From NCBI GenBank assembly GCA_964019425.1, contig OZ025813.1, positions 124,001 through 188,000 on the forward strand: a stretch of 64,000 nt of DNA, in the 5' to 3' direction. Shown one piece after another: positions 46,400-57,829 of the stretch. Each line of letters begins with the position of its first letter. Position 1 is the first letter of the stretch. The position numbers and the translations under genes are program-made. The notes beneath the pieces are model-generated. The model saw nothing but the letters and a program-made list of their open reading frames with translations, was not told where the DNA came from and searched no databases. Origin of the DNA: Flectonema sp. DT1601. Its lineage: Eukaryota > Euglenozoa > Diplonemea > Diplonemida > Diplonemidae.

Positions 46400-46605
46400 T
46401 TAATTAAAAACCATTAAAAGCCCTTTATTTTTATTTTTCCAAATTAAAGGGGAATTAAATCCCCTTTAATTTTAAAATAAAGGGCCCTTTAATTCATTAA
46501 ATCCCCTTTAATTCCCCTTTATTTCATTAAATTGGAAAATAAAGGGGAATTAATTAAAAGCCCTTTAATATTAAAAGCCCTTTATTTCCGCTTTAATTTT
46601 TAATT
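46400..46605. repeat. Right subterminal CCCCTTT/AAAGGGG repeats of the element
   Basis: This is the counterpart of the left subterminal array, with words such as CCCCTTTAATT and AAAAGCCCTTTA. It can pair with the left zone or fold on itself. Confidence 0.8.
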
Positions 46606-46629
46606 CCCCTTTAAAGGGGTACAAGTATG

Positions 46630-46921
46630 GTTTTTAATAAAAAAAATTAAAAAAATCGATTCAGTTGCTGTCTAAAATCATGCAAATCCCACCGCATCAG
46701 TGAGTTTGAATATACTTTTTCACTGAAAGGGAAAAGAAAATCGCTGTTGCTGTCTGAACCAGATATCTGACAAAAAACAACCAACAAAAAAACAGGAATT
46801 TTAATTTTATTGCACAGCCCTACCTGCTTGGACTCTAACGAAGTTGGGTATATGAGTAACGCACCCCTTCTGAGAGTATAATTAAAGCAGGAAAAAACAG
46901 CAAGTAACATCATCATCATCA

Positions 46922-46953
<32 letters not shown>

Positions 46954-47109
46954 GATATGTGATCATCGTATAATACCATATAAAGAGGAATATTATTCTA
47001 TACTCCAGTTTGTATGAACAGCTTCAGGGAGAGGAGGGAAAGGAGTTTAAAACTTTTTTTTTTTTTTTTTTTTAAATTTTAACCTCCCCCTAACGACGCG
47101 AAAAAAAAA

Positions 47110-47148
<39 letters not shown>

Positions 47149-50100
47149 TAAAAAAAACCAACCGCATTTTTCCTTAGGAATACTTCCCAGAGACGAAAAG
47201 ATATTTTGTTGTAGCAAAAATTGTCGGAACGGAGAATAAAATAAAATTAAAAGAAGGGAAGACAAACACACTAAGTTTGCTTAGAACGAACCGAAAGAAT
47301 TAAAAGAAAAAAAAAGTTTTTTTTGTTGTGAATTGATGGTTTTAGTATTAAACCGTAAACCCGGTGAAAGATGAAGGGGATTACGGTTGCTGATAGCTTT
47401 ATTTCTCTTTTTACAAGTGAGGACATAAAAAAAGGAACAAAAAAGAGGCGAGAATCTTGTTCGTGATTTTATCTGAAGGTATACTTTTGATCAATTCAAG
47501 ACTCTCACCTCTTACAGTACAATCGCTTTTGTTTTGAAAAAATAAAAAAAACTATTCAGAGTAGCCTTATACTTCGTTGAACGCAGACAGAATCCTGTCG
47601 TACGGGGAAAATAAATCATGACCATAAGAAATAACGGCTTGCAATCTGAATAGTTTCTTCTCCGACTATGTCGGTACAAAAAAAAAAAGGAAGAAGAAAT
47701 CCCTTCTTCGGATAAACTTGAGCTGCATTATTTGAGATTATATTTTTAATTTATGATTGTCAGGGTTCTTTTTTTCAACTTTTTGCGACAGTTCACATAT
47801 TTCTGCTGTAAAAGAACACAACGAACATCAACGAACATACACTTGTTTCAAAGACCTCAGTTTATGCCTCGAACCATGGATGGATAAACTAAGTGGCAAT
47901 ATAACTTTCTCTTTTCAACATTCATACATTGTTTATATGCAACCAAAAAAAGAAAAATAAATACTACAAGAGGCTCATCGTGGGTTGAGTTGTTATCGAT
48001 TAGGTAGGAGAAAACAATAATGAGAATCAGAACGGCAACGTAGCAGTCAGCTGATCTCAATTTGAATTCATAAGGACAAGAATTGTTGCAGCCCAGGTAA
48101 TGTGTGATGGGTTTCCACATAAACTTTTTTTGTTTCTAGTAACAGGAAGATATACCATAGGCATTTTTTTTTTTTTATTCTTCAGAAGTTACAAGAAAAC
48201 AAAAACAGTCTTAGACCATTATTATGCTTTCTCAACACTAAAAAAAAATTTAGGAACAAATTAGAAAAAAGGGAAAGTAATTCAACAGGTAAACAGAATC
48301 GTTGGTTTATCCACAACGAGATAACATATTTTTTAGCAACAAAACCCAATGCAGACTTTGAGTGGACAGAATGGAAAGGTTAACCATAATCTTATCCCAC
48401 ATGTCCCTCTGTGAGTGGCTTATAAGGAAGTGAAAGACTTAGTATAGTTGTTATTTGTGTTTTAATTATGACAACTGCATAGGTGAAGGTTGTTAGGTTC
48501 GACAACGTAACTCAAAAAACATACATGTGACAGAGAAGCTTTATCCAACAATTATACTCGTACATAACAAAGCAAAGCAAACTAAATTAGATTAGATAAA
48601 GAAGTCCTTACATCGCGTGTTACTCATCGCTGATACAGCAAACTATCGGGTTAACTCCAATAGAGCTACGAACGCAACAGTAATGTAAGTAGACCTCATC
48701 TTGTTAGAATTGTTATGATATAGTTTAGGTTGTTCTGAACAACAGGAGACAAAGGTTTAATGAAATAGAGAGCTTACATTTTTAGTTAGTTTAGTTTAGT
48801 TTAGTTTTAACTTACTTGAAAACGAACAAGGAAGGAAAAAAGAATGAGCAGAAGAGGTTCAAGAACTGAAAAAAATACTCGCCCTTCCTTGTTAAACTAT
48901 TCCAAATGATATAACGAGTGAGTCATGAGTCTAAGGACGACACCTTCTTTGTTGTTATTTAATCAAAAATAACTAAAGAGAGACACGAATGAATCAGAAG
49001 CCTGGTGGAGATTCCTTTTGCTTATTTTGAAGTAAGAGCGTTTCTTGTCTTTAAAAAAAATAAGAAAAAAGAAGTAATTTTTTGTGACTCTACTACAGAG
49101 ACGTGAGGGTTGAGTAATCGCCTACGAGAGGGAGTAATTACTTCCCTTAGAAGTTTTTTCTTTTATTTTTATATGCTTTCTAAAATAAATTAAAAAATGG
49201 GGGGAAAAAACGAACGTAAAATATTTTCTGGATTTCGCGTTTGGTTGCGTCGTACCAAATGCTCAACCCGCGTGAGATTTCTGTTCTCACTGAGCTTGCC
49301 TTAGGACACCTGCGTTAATGTGTAACAGATGTGCCGCGTTATGAAAAGTTGATTGAGATATAGGAAGTGTGACCCTTAACAACTCCGAACGAAGCAACTA
49401 GCAGGCTGCAACATAAAGAAACTGCTCACCCAATGCTTGAGTCACCATTGGATTTATTAATCTCGTCCACCAGTTGGTTTGCACCCGTTTCTTTTTTTTT
49501 TTTGGGTACAATAAAAGATGGAAGAAAACCCTCAAACGCAAAAAATAAAATAAAAATAAATGTCGCAAATCACCTGGACCTACGACAACAGTCCCAGTCG
49601 CTTTTTTTTGATTTTTTTTTTGAAGAGCTGGCAAGTCAGCCAGCTGTTGGATTCGTGCATGAGAAGGAGCGATAGATTAAAAAAAAAGAGCACAAAAATA
49701 AAAATAAAACGGACCAAGAGAAACACAACAAGGAATATGCTCGTAGCAGAAGAAAAACTCGCTTAAATTAACTTAACACACGCTCACACATCACAATCTC
49801 ATACTGCTATAAGCCATTACCTGTTGTTTATGGCCATACAAATGACAAGTACAGAAAATAAACGCATGCGATTTTGCAAGATTTCTTCTTCGAGCTCCTC
49901 CACAAAAAAATATAACAAAAGAGACTTGATTGTATATAGCGAACCTTTTAGGTTTCGGTTCTGCTGAGGGGGAAAGTATTTCGTGCAACTTTCTCCTACG
50001 TTTCAAAAAGAATTAAGCACCGCAGTAGTAGAATGTGTCAGCGTTGCCTGACACTTCAATAAACAAACAAAAAAAATGACAAAAATAACAAAGTTCAAAA

Positions 50101-50375
50101 AAAAAAAAAAAAAAAGAACAAGTTCAATAGAAAAAATCGATATAAATATACGCAAGTAGGAAAAACTTCCAAAATAAAAAAGATTTGATAATTGGTGTTT
50201 TTTGTGTTTTTCTTCTTCTTCTTCTTTTTTTTTTTTTTCACTTAAAAAAAAATGTCAGAGTGTATTCAAGCTACAATAATTCGAACTGACAGACTAATCC
50301 TGCTGCCCTTCATATCTAACATAACATCGATTCACGTCTAGTTTCAACTCGAAAGCCTGATTAACTCGTAGGTAT
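46630..50375. other. AT-rich spacer downstream of the receptor cyclase gene
   Basis: It contains ATC/ATT microsatellites (46,911-46,953), a 45-nt A-rich run near 47,100-47,145, one copy of a structured dispersed repeat at 47,549, and short low-complexity frames only. No gene is supported. Confidence 0.6.
47549..47678. ncRNA. Dispersed structured repeat, copy A (candidate ncRNA)
   Basis: The arms AAACTATTCAGA (47549-47560) and TCTGAATAGTTT (47645-47656) pair perfectly, and CCGACTATGTCGG forms a second hairpin beside them. The same layout recurs at 54,014 with a diverged loop. On the minus strand the sequence ends with a T-rich run after the long stem. It could be a small RNA gene or a miniature transposon, and the strand is not settled. 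Confidence 0.4.
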
Positions 50376-53300
50376 CTAAATGAGGTCTACTCCACTAGGC
50401 AGATATGAAAAAGTTGCTTTTACTCTGAAGCTTCCATCAAGTGATTCCACTTTCGACAATAAGTCGGATATTTTCTGTGAGTTTGTTTTGATTTGTATTT
50501 GAGTCTCACAATAAAAACTTGTGCCACTCTAGGGAAGTAGTATTGTAAATGAATTATAAAATAGACAAACCGCTAGAACTCCATCATCTCCACACATGAG
50601 AGCTTGACGTTTGATATAATTAAGTTGATCTTCATTACCACAAAGTGCTTCTCTGAAAGCCTTGTTGTGGACATCAGCTCCTGTCGCACTCCCGTCTGTT
50701 ACAATTCCCCAGCCGTCCTCAAGTTGTTTCAACAGGGCAGAGCAGAGGACTTCGTAGATCGCAATTTCCTTGTTCGTCTCACTGTCCAGCCACAAGTCAG
50801 CCATTCTGAGAAAAGGAGAGATCGCAGAATTCGAAATCAATTTGCAGTCGTTGGTGCAGTCAGCGATCACGGCGAATGTTCCCAGCCTGAGAGCCATGTC
50901 AGCCGCCGCCTCCGCAGCTTCGAGCGGACGTCCGAACGCAGTCGCGAAACGTTGCGTGTTGGTACCAACATTTCCGTGAAGGAGAGTCCCGGTGGAGATG
51001 CCAACTCGAGCTATCGACCCCGCCCTCCATTGAATCTGCGAAGCAAACCGAAGAGCAGAAGTGGTGTGCAGTTTGCACGACTTCGAAGCGTTCCAAACAA
51101 CAGTGAGCGTCCTCCCAGTCACTCCACCCAACACTCCGTCAGTTTGGGACGCCGCTTCTATTGCAGCCCTCAGCATTAGATTGTAGTTCTCAAAAGATTT
51201 TGTACTCTGTACATCGCAAAGCCTGCAGACAGCAATACTGAGTAGGCCACTTGATAAGGCGAGACCAGTTTTTTTATTTTTACTAATATGATGCATCGGT
51301 ACCTTCACTGATCCATCATCACTAATAGCTGTTGAAACTAATGAACTATTCCCTGAAGTAGTTCTCAACTCTGCCTCAAGCCCAACTGTTGGAGCGCTTA
51401 AAGTTTCGTACGCGAATTGTCTAGCTTTCAATCTCGGTGCGAGAGATGCTGGACACAGGACGACGATATCAACTTTACCAATTCCTTTTAACTCATGCCA
51501 TCCACAGTCCTGAATAACAGGATTACCAGCCTCAGAAAGCTGACCCTTAATCATATGATGTACTTCCTTGTTGATGCAGAGAGTTCCTGGAAGGGCCTTC
51601 GACTCCAATCGAGCAGCCATGTTGACGATGGACCCGCGATAGTCAACTCTACCTGTCAAAGGGTTCTCTTCAACCGTAGCTTCCCCAATATGGCAACCCA
51701 TACGAAGTCTCAGTCCGTTCCACATCGGCAACGAGTCACTAGGTCTGTGGTACTGCGGAGTTAGTTCCAAGTCAGAAGGCCATTTCTGTTTCACAAACTC
51801 TTCCTGAGTCTTCAGACAGAATGTGATCGCATCGATTTTGTTGCTGAATGAGATCATGAAAGCGTCTCCAATTGTTTTAACTTCATACCCATTGTACTTT
51901 GAGAGTGCACTTCGAATGCAGGTGTTGTGCATTTCGAGGGCATCGTTCATTGCGCAAGGAGCGCGTGCCCACAATGCTGTTGAAGAGACGATGTCTGTAA
52001 ACACCACAGCAACGTTACCCGTAGGAGGAGGTACTTCGACTGCTTGCGTTCCCTCGAGGACAGCTGTTGGGACGTACGCTTTGTACTCCTTCAGATTGCG
52101 AACCATCTTTTCGAAACTGGTTTGCATCGAATTCACTTCATAGAATACAGTTTTAACAGTTTCTGTTTCTAAGTTCATCTCCGAAACCTTTCGCATCTCG
52201 TGTTTGAGATTGTCAAGTGGCTGGAGCATCTTTGACACAATAATAGTTGACAACAACAATAAAAACACTGCTATAGACAACACTACAACCAATACTACTG
52301 TTCTGGATTTGCTAAGACGGGAATCAATGTCATCGTTTTCCTTTTTAACTGTGTCCTTTGCCTGTTCCTGTTGACGTCTTGTCTCACCAAGAACGTATTC
52401 CAATTCAATTGCTGATACCAACCACCAGTCAAGTCCTTCAGGTTGAATGGAAGTAACTTGAATGATGAATTCTTTACCAACAGCAGAAACGATAGCCGTG
52501 TCGTTACTGTTGTGTATTATCTCGTATGAGTACTTTTCATGGATGCCAACTGCTAACTCTCGGATTGCTGGATCAGTTGCTTCCACATCCTTCAAGAGTT
52601 TACCTTCTTGCATACTCACCTCAGAGCCTGCTATGTAAGATGATCCATTTGAAACTCCTAACAAGAAATCAACTTGATTAAAGTTAACCTGTGGGAAGTC
52701 AGCAGCTATACCAGACTCTATCGCCTGTTTATTAAAAGGAGATGAAGCATCAACAGTATAGTAGTAAACAAGAGCTCCGACATCTCTAATGGTTTTCTCA
52801 GCAAAGTCATGAAGAATTTGTGACATTCTCGGAAGTGACAAAGACATTTCGAATATAATCTCTCGATTATTAACAGCGTCATGATGATACGATGTCAGTA
52901 TAATTCCAGCATAGGCGAATTGATATAGTATTCGCTGCCATCTTCGCTGTGAAGGTTTTATCATTCCGTACCTTATAAGAGTGCTTGCCCTAACAACTTC
53001 ATCTCTGAGACTGTAATCCGATGAAAAAGGAGTGGATATGGCTCCGTCATGTGGAACAGAAATCCCAAAAACGTCTTTCCCTTCAGTATACAGCAAAGTA
53101 AATGTGAGTCCTAAATCTAAGTTAGCGTATAATGCGAAAGTTTGCTGATCAAAAAGTTCTGTTTGAGTATTTGCTACTGAAAGGGAAACCACTGCCAGTC
53201 CTTTATCATTGAGTGCATGTGTTACTCTCCATGCTTCTTTTCTTTGTGAATATAAGTGATCCCAACTTGAAAGATTAGCTCCAGGTGTCGAGTGTAGGTA

Positions 53301-53660
53301 AGAGTCAGTTACAATATCAGTTGCAGTGTGAGCAACGTCTAACATCTCAAGGACGCTATCAGACAAGGTTGCGGCATTCAATGATAACAAATCTCTGACT
53401 ATTCCAGTTAATGAAGATTCAGCATGGCTAAAACATGTATTTGTCGTAATGTCTGCAGATGATTTAACATCTGATAACGCCGAGTCATACGAGGTACTAA
53501 CCATGACTGCAGTTGAAGCAGCAGCACATGCGACTGACCAAAGACATATCATTATTACCATCATTCTTATACTGAGAAATCTCTTCCATGCCTTCCCTTC
53601 TGATACTTGAGATGAGGCATCAAAGGAATTCTCAGGGAGAATAGTAACTTCATCGCCCAT
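50376..53660 (-). CDS. Receptor-type adenylyl cyclase with a second degenerate cyclase domain, 1,080 aa
   Basis: Exon 1 is 53660-50571 and exon 2 is 50528-50376 (42-nt intron, GTTTGT...CTAG, phase 0), adding 50 residues that read as real protein. Residues about 31-53 and 450-474 are membrane spans around an extracellular sensor domain of about 390 residues. A HAMP-like linker and a class III cyclase domain follow. FTDIVSS and YEVKTIGDAF supply both metal-binding Asp; the Lys of KTIGD and the Asp of VDYRGSIVN are the ATP-selecting residues, so it makes cAMP rather than cGMP. MWNGLRLRMGCHIGE is very like kinetoplastid receptor cyclases. A second cyclase-like fold at about 790-1010 (FGRPLEAAEAAADMA) lacks the metal Asp and is probably regulatory. 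The ligand is unknown. Confidence 0.92.
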
Positions 53661-54955
53661 CTTTTAGAATCTGATTAATTGAAATATAATAAAAAGTTAA
53701 GACGCAATAAATTAATTAGAGGTGCCTACTAAGTGTTTCCCAATCAATTCCGCTGTAAGGAAAGTACTTATCAATTGACGTATCCAACACATCAAAAAAA
53801 AAAGGTTAGTTTTGACTGCTGCAAACCAGAGAAAGGAAAGATTTTAAAAAAAAAAAAAAAAGTTGAGAAAATTTTAGTAGAAAATTTCAACTTTTTTTTT
53901 TTTTTTTTTGAGTACTACAGGAATGTCAAAATGGGAAAAAAAAAAAAAAAAAAAATCTTTTTCAAAAAAGAACAGGCAACCTTTAACGAACGAGGAAATT
54001 GACAAGGAACTAGAAACCATTCAGATAAGCCTTATATTTTGTTGATCGCAGATAGTTTTACTAGGGAAATAGATAAAATGACATAATAAATAAACGGGCT
54101 CTTAATCTGAATAGTTTCTTCTCCGACTTCGTCGGTGCAAAAATCATAATAATAATACACTCCAACCAAACACTAACTGACATTTAACCCTCCACTAATC
54201 AAATTCAATAAGCAGAACTAAAAAAGAGTATATCAGGGGAAAATATCATACGTCAAAAGCAACAACATCAAGAGAGAAACAAAACATCAATAATCCACAC
54301 TCATTAAGTCGCACGCAGTTATTTCGCACTCGATACGCAGTAGCCTTTTTCAGACGCTTCCATTTAACGTGCTGCTTATAATAATTAACAACGGGGACCG
54401 ACTACTGTTTTTCAGTTCAAAATAGAACTAGGGTTGGGCAAGGGGAATGGACAAGTAGTAGATTGTTCTCACGTTTGTTTTTACAGCAGAGTGGGATTCA
54501 ATCAAAATCCGTAAAAAGCAAAAATAATTGATTACGAATACGATTAAAATACAACCATCTAACCTGCTGCTATTGTAAACCTGATTTGTTACTGAAGATG
54601 ATTCAGTAGTGATGAAATCAATCACAAGAAAATATAAAAGATAGGCGTGGGGGGTCATTCCTCGGCTAATAGAGCTGAGGAAGTATTCGTTTTTTTTTTT
54701 TTGTTTTTTTTTTATTATTAATTATTAAGGAAAAGAATTATTTTTGAAGTAGAAGATGCATTGAAGAGATGTCCACCAGAAACTATAATCCCCCCCATCC
54801 TGGAGCGCCCTGTTGAATGCAGGAAACTAAACGATGATGGAAACAAACAAATCCTCAAGACAGTTGAGCTGTTCGCCTTCTTTGTTTACGTTTTTTTTTT
54901 TTAAATTTTTTTTATATATGACAAGGATAGCAGACCGTGCTCTTAACAACACAGA
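53661..54955. other. AT-rich spacer between adenosine deaminase and cyclase genes
   Basis: It contains the cyclase promoter region and the 3' flank of the adenosine deaminase gene, several A/T runs, and copy B of the structured repeat at 54,014. No gene is supported. Confidence 0.6.
54014..54139. ncRNA. Dispersed structured repeat, copy B (candidate ncRNA)
   Basis: It shares with copy A the outer stem (here AAACCATTCAGAT with ATCTGAATAGTTT) and the flanking hairpin CCGACTTCGTCGG. The words AGCCTTATA and GAATAGTTTCTTCTCCGAC are also shared. The middle has diverged. The single stem mismatch becomes a G-U pair if the minus strand is the RNA, and the hairpin loop changes while its stem is kept. 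This hints at selection on structure. Confidence 0.4.
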
Positions 54956-56458
54956 CTATTTGTGAGTGGCCATCACCGTTTGTAGCCATTCATTCCATTC
55001 AGATTCCCAGTATGAAGCAATGACTTGTTTTTCTTCTTCGGTAGCACCCGAATATGTGATTGAATTTTCAATAAGAACCTTTATCGATGAAAGGTCAATA
55101 TCCCACGATGCAACTGCGACAGTCCAGTCGTAAGCAAGAGAAGAACAAGTATCTAAGATACTAGGGTCATCGTTAGATAAAACAATTGGATTTCCTTCAG
55201 CAATAAGTGTAGCAGCTGGGTGATCACGTAAGTCAAGAACAAATTGAAGTCCTTGATTAGAGAGTGGACAAACCTCAACAGCAATTCCCTCACGTTTTGC
55301 AACTTGACTTGCATATGGTAGTTTACTCATTGCAAGACCGTGACCAATTCTTTTTGTTTTCAGTAGGACCGCATCGTTTATATTATCAGAAGTGCCTCCA
55401 CTACCCCAGAGGTCAGTCTCACCAGCATGGAAGTAAAAATCCATCTTCCCGACATACTCGACCAACTGCGGTGCGAAGTATCTCAAAGTGTGACCAGAGT
55501 CTTCCTGTCCTACTAAGTCATAACCGATAACAAAGTCTGGGAATTGCTGAATTAGATCAAACGCTTCTTTAAGTGACGCATCCAGTACGTCACTTGATAC
55601 AAGTCTGTACTGAGAGTATATCAGTTTAACACCCATAAAGCCTGGACGCATTAGTTTCACTTTATTACTAATAACTTGGATGGTTTTAACAGTCGTTGCA
55701 GCCGAGTATCTCTCAGTGACAAGATCATAAAGATTATTTTGGTAACCCAGAGAACGCAATTCGAGGTAATTCACACCCCAAATGTCACGTGCGCGGAGGA
55801 GGGTTTCAGTCATAAAATCCTCAAAGACGGGTTTGTATAAAAAAACTCTGTCCATCTTCACAAAAAATTGAGAGAACGGTCCCCACGGGTCGATAGACTC
55901 GTTAAGAGTTGTTTCATTGTGAAGAACGTCCCAAACAGAAAGAAGCTGTTCATCGAAATTAGGTATCTGTTGGCGGAGAAACTCAGCAGGCTTGTAGCCC
56001 TCTGGCTCCTGTCCAACATTGAAAAAACCAGCAGTACCAAAAGGAGGGCTATTTGCAGTTTTATTTTTACTCCAATAGATGTAACAACCATTTCTGTGAG
56101 TTCCATTTTTAATTAAAAACTCAATTGGTAAAGTTGAGTCCCAATGTAAGTGAAGTAGAGCTCCCTTTGGCATAGTGTGAAGCATCTTAAATAGTGATGA
56201 CTGAGATAATTTATCCTTAGCCAGACGGAATGGGGTTGCTGTGATACCTTCATCTTTTCTCATTTCGGTTCTCATGTCACAGAGAGTTTTGTTTACCTGC
56301 TTTTCCAAAGTTGTTAAGTTCCCTCTTCCGTAGTCGAACCTCATACTCTCTTGTATAGCAATAAGCTGTTCTCTTTCTTGTAAGTAATGTGCAAGTGTAG
56401 TGTTTGCAGAACTGCAAACGACTACCGCCAAGAGCAACAAACAGCGCCCGGCAATCAT
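54956..56458 (-). CDS. Secreted adenosine deaminase, ADA2/ADGF (CECR1) type
   Basis: This 500-residue enzyme converts extracellular adenosine to inosine. It begins with a signal peptide (MIAGRCLLLLAVVVCSS). The family N-terminal helical region precedes the catalytic barrel. MPKGALLHLHWD holds the zinc ligands H103 and H105. HAGET (H344, with the catalytic Glu at 347), RIGHG (H373), EVCPLSNQ and SNDDPS (D430, D431) complete the active site. The MPKGALLH signature and the overall length of about 500 residues are typical of the growth-factor ADA2 branch, not cytosolic ADA1. All catalytic residues are present, with several N-glycosylation sequons. An extracellular purine-signalling or purine-salvage role follows from the family. 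Confidence 0.95.
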   Translation of the reverse strand: MIAGRCLLLLAVVVCSSANTTLAHYLQEREQLIAIQESMRFDYGRGNLTTLEKQVNKTLCDMRTEMRKDEGITATPFRLAKDKLSQSSLFKMLHTMPKGALLHLHWDSTLPIEFLIKNGTHRNGCYIYWSKNKTANSPPFGTAGFFNVGQEPEGYKPAEFLRQQIPNFDEQLLSVWDVLHNETTLNESIDPWGPFSQFFVKMDRVFLYKPVFEDFMTETLLRARDIWGVNYLELRSLGYQNNLYDLVTERYSAATTVKTIQVISNKVKLMRPGFMGVKLIYSQYRLVSSDVLDASLKEAFDLIQQFPDFVIGYDLVGQEDSGHTLRYFAPQLVEYVGKMDFYFHAGETDLWGSGGTSDNINDAVLLKTKRIGHGLAMSKLPYASQVAKREGIAVEVCPLSNQGLQFVLDLRDHPAATLIAEGNPIVLSNDDPSILDTCSSLAYDWTVAVASWDIDLSSIKVLIENSITYSGATEEEKQVIASYWESEWNEWLQTVMATHK

Positions 56459-56650
56459 ATTTATACTTAGTGAGTGTCTTAGATAAAATAAGAATTAAAT
56501 AAATAAACAACAACAACACAAAATTATTTTTCTCTTATATTATGGCACAGCAAGTTAGTTTTACAAATTCGTCCTCCTTGGTTAAAAAAAAAAGAAAAAA
56601 GAAAAAAGAAAAAAAAAAAAAAAAGAAATTCGTATAAATAACTACTCAGA

Positions 56651-57829
56651 TCACGCTACTAATAAATAAAAACCCAATGCCCCGTAAAAAACGGTTGTTA
56701 CAGCCAGCCTTTCAATAAATTGGTCGTGTCTTCTTTGGTTTTCTTCGTCTTCTCGAAGTTGCACTGCTTCAGGTGTTTGGAAATGTCGTCTGCGAGCTCG
56801 GTAAGCCTCAAGGTCAGCCATAATTTCAACTAAAGCTCTATTGTCATTACTTATAACAATATCTGATTCATCAGATTGAGGGGGTGGAGGTGGAGGAGAC
56901 GTATCTTGTTCATTAATCAAATGCTGCACATCAACAATCTGATTCAATAAAATAATATTTATATCCGTTTGAGTACTTCGACAAGTTCTTGTTGATCTCT
57001 TTAATTTATGATCTTCTCCATCACATTCTTCTGAGAGTAATCTTTTTTGATGTAAACGAGTGTCGTTGGTGCTGTTCAATTGTTCATCACATTTACTCGA
57101 ATTAGATCTGACTTCAGATGTAGTAGTTTGAAGAGTATCACTTCCTTCATCATTAATAGAATCTGATGTGTTAAAAGTGTCTTCCATTAAATCATTCTCC
57201 GACTTACTCTCATCTTCCTGTGATGCTTCTGTTTGGATCGCATCGTTGGTCGGCAACTCTTCTTGTGATGCTTCTGTTTGGATCGCATCGTTGGTTGGTA
57301 ACTCTTCTTGTGATGCTTCCGTTTGGGTCGCATCGTTGGTCGGTAACTCTTCTTGTGATGCTTCCGTTTGGGTTGCATCGTTGGTTGGTAACTCTTCTTG
57401 TGATGCTTCCGTTTGGGTCGCATCGTTGGTCGGCAACTCGTCCTGTGATGCTTCCGTTTGGATCGCATCGTTGGTTGGTAACTCTTCTTGTGATGCTTCC
57501 GTTTGGTTTGCATCGTTGGTTGGCAACTCTTCCTCCCTTTTCTCTTCTTTTGACTTTAGGTTATCATGGATATTTTTACTATCTATTTGTTGTAAATCTT
57601 TCTTAGTTTCTATTGAATTGAGTTCAGAAGTTTTTAAAGTTGAATTGGGTTTCGAATCCATTTCTTTTGGGAGGGTTTTCAATTCTACCTGTCGCTCCCT
57701 ACTGCGACTGCTTTCCGATTGTTGGGATCTCCTGCTAGCAGCTTCCTCTCTCCTTCTGTTATATGCAGATCGGAGTAAGCCTACATCCCATCTTATAGAG
57801 CTTAATGTGGACGGAAGCCATCTCAACAT
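56651..57829 (-). CDS. Tail-anchored protein with 15-residue repeats, 392 aa
   Basis: I do not recognise the family. The N-terminus is basic and Ser/Arg-rich. The centre has seven tandem copies of EELPTNDAxQTEASQ, encoded by a 45-nt minisatellite, and the whole middle is acidic and probably disordered. A PPPPPP run and a charged helical segment (ALVEIMADLEAYRARRRHFQ) follow. The last 20 residues (ERLAVTTVFYGALGFYLLVA) form a single hydrophobic span ending the protein, so it is likely tail-anchored, facing the cytosol on an organelle or the ER membrane. The start at 57829 (MLRWLPSTLSS) could be a weak mitochondrial presequence, which competes with the tail-anchor reading. Confidence 0.75.
   Translation of the reverse strand: MLRWLPSTLSSIRWDVGLLRSAYNRRREEAASRRSQQSESSRSRERQVELKTLPKEMDSKPNSTLKTSELNSIETKKDLQQIDSKNIHDNLKSKEEKREEELPTNDANQTEASQEELPTNDAIQTEASQDELPTNDATQTEASQEELPTNDATQTEASQEELPTNDATQTEASQEELPTNDAIQTEASQEELPTNDAIQTEASQEDESKSENDLMEDTFNTSDSINDEGSDTLQTTTSEVRSNSSKCDEQLNSTNDTRLHQKRLLSEECDGEDHKLKRSTRTCRSTQTDINIILLNQIVDVQHLINEQDTSPPPPPPQSDESDIVISNDNRALVEIMADLEAYRARRRHFQTPEAVQLREDEENQRRHDQFIERLAVTTVFYGALGFYLLVA
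57215..57530 (-). repeat. 45-nt coding minisatellite (EELPTNDAxQTEASQ)
   Basis: Seven tandem units differ mainly at the ninth residue (N, I or T) and at Glu/Asp of position 1. Near identity at the DNA level implies recent expansion. The opposite-strand frames across it are shadows. Confidence 0.92.

Larger units (their letters stand above)
43638..46629. mobile_element. Non-autonomous element with terminal inverted repeats (2,992 bp)
   Basis: The left end CATACTTGTACCCCTTTAAA (plus GGGG, 43638-43661) is the exact inverse of the right end at 46606-46629. Both ends are bordered directly by GTTTTT (43632-43637 and 46630-46635), a likely 6-bp target-site duplication. Inside each end lies a 200-250 bp zone of alternating AAAGGGG and CCCCTTTA motifs. 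The interior carries a 154-bp tandem repeat, a tRNA-like Pol III promoter and no credible transposase. It is probably a non-autonomous DNA transposon. I cannot assign a superfamily. Confidence 0.7.

Noticed and set aside
43638-46629. LTR retroelement or virus-like origin for the 3-kb element
   Set aside because: The ends are inverted rather than direct repeats, and there is no trace of reverse transcriptase, integrase or capsid coding sequence.
46911-46979. Minus-strand frame with poly-Ile and poly-Met start
   Set aside because: It is the translation of an ATC/ATT microsatellite and nothing more.
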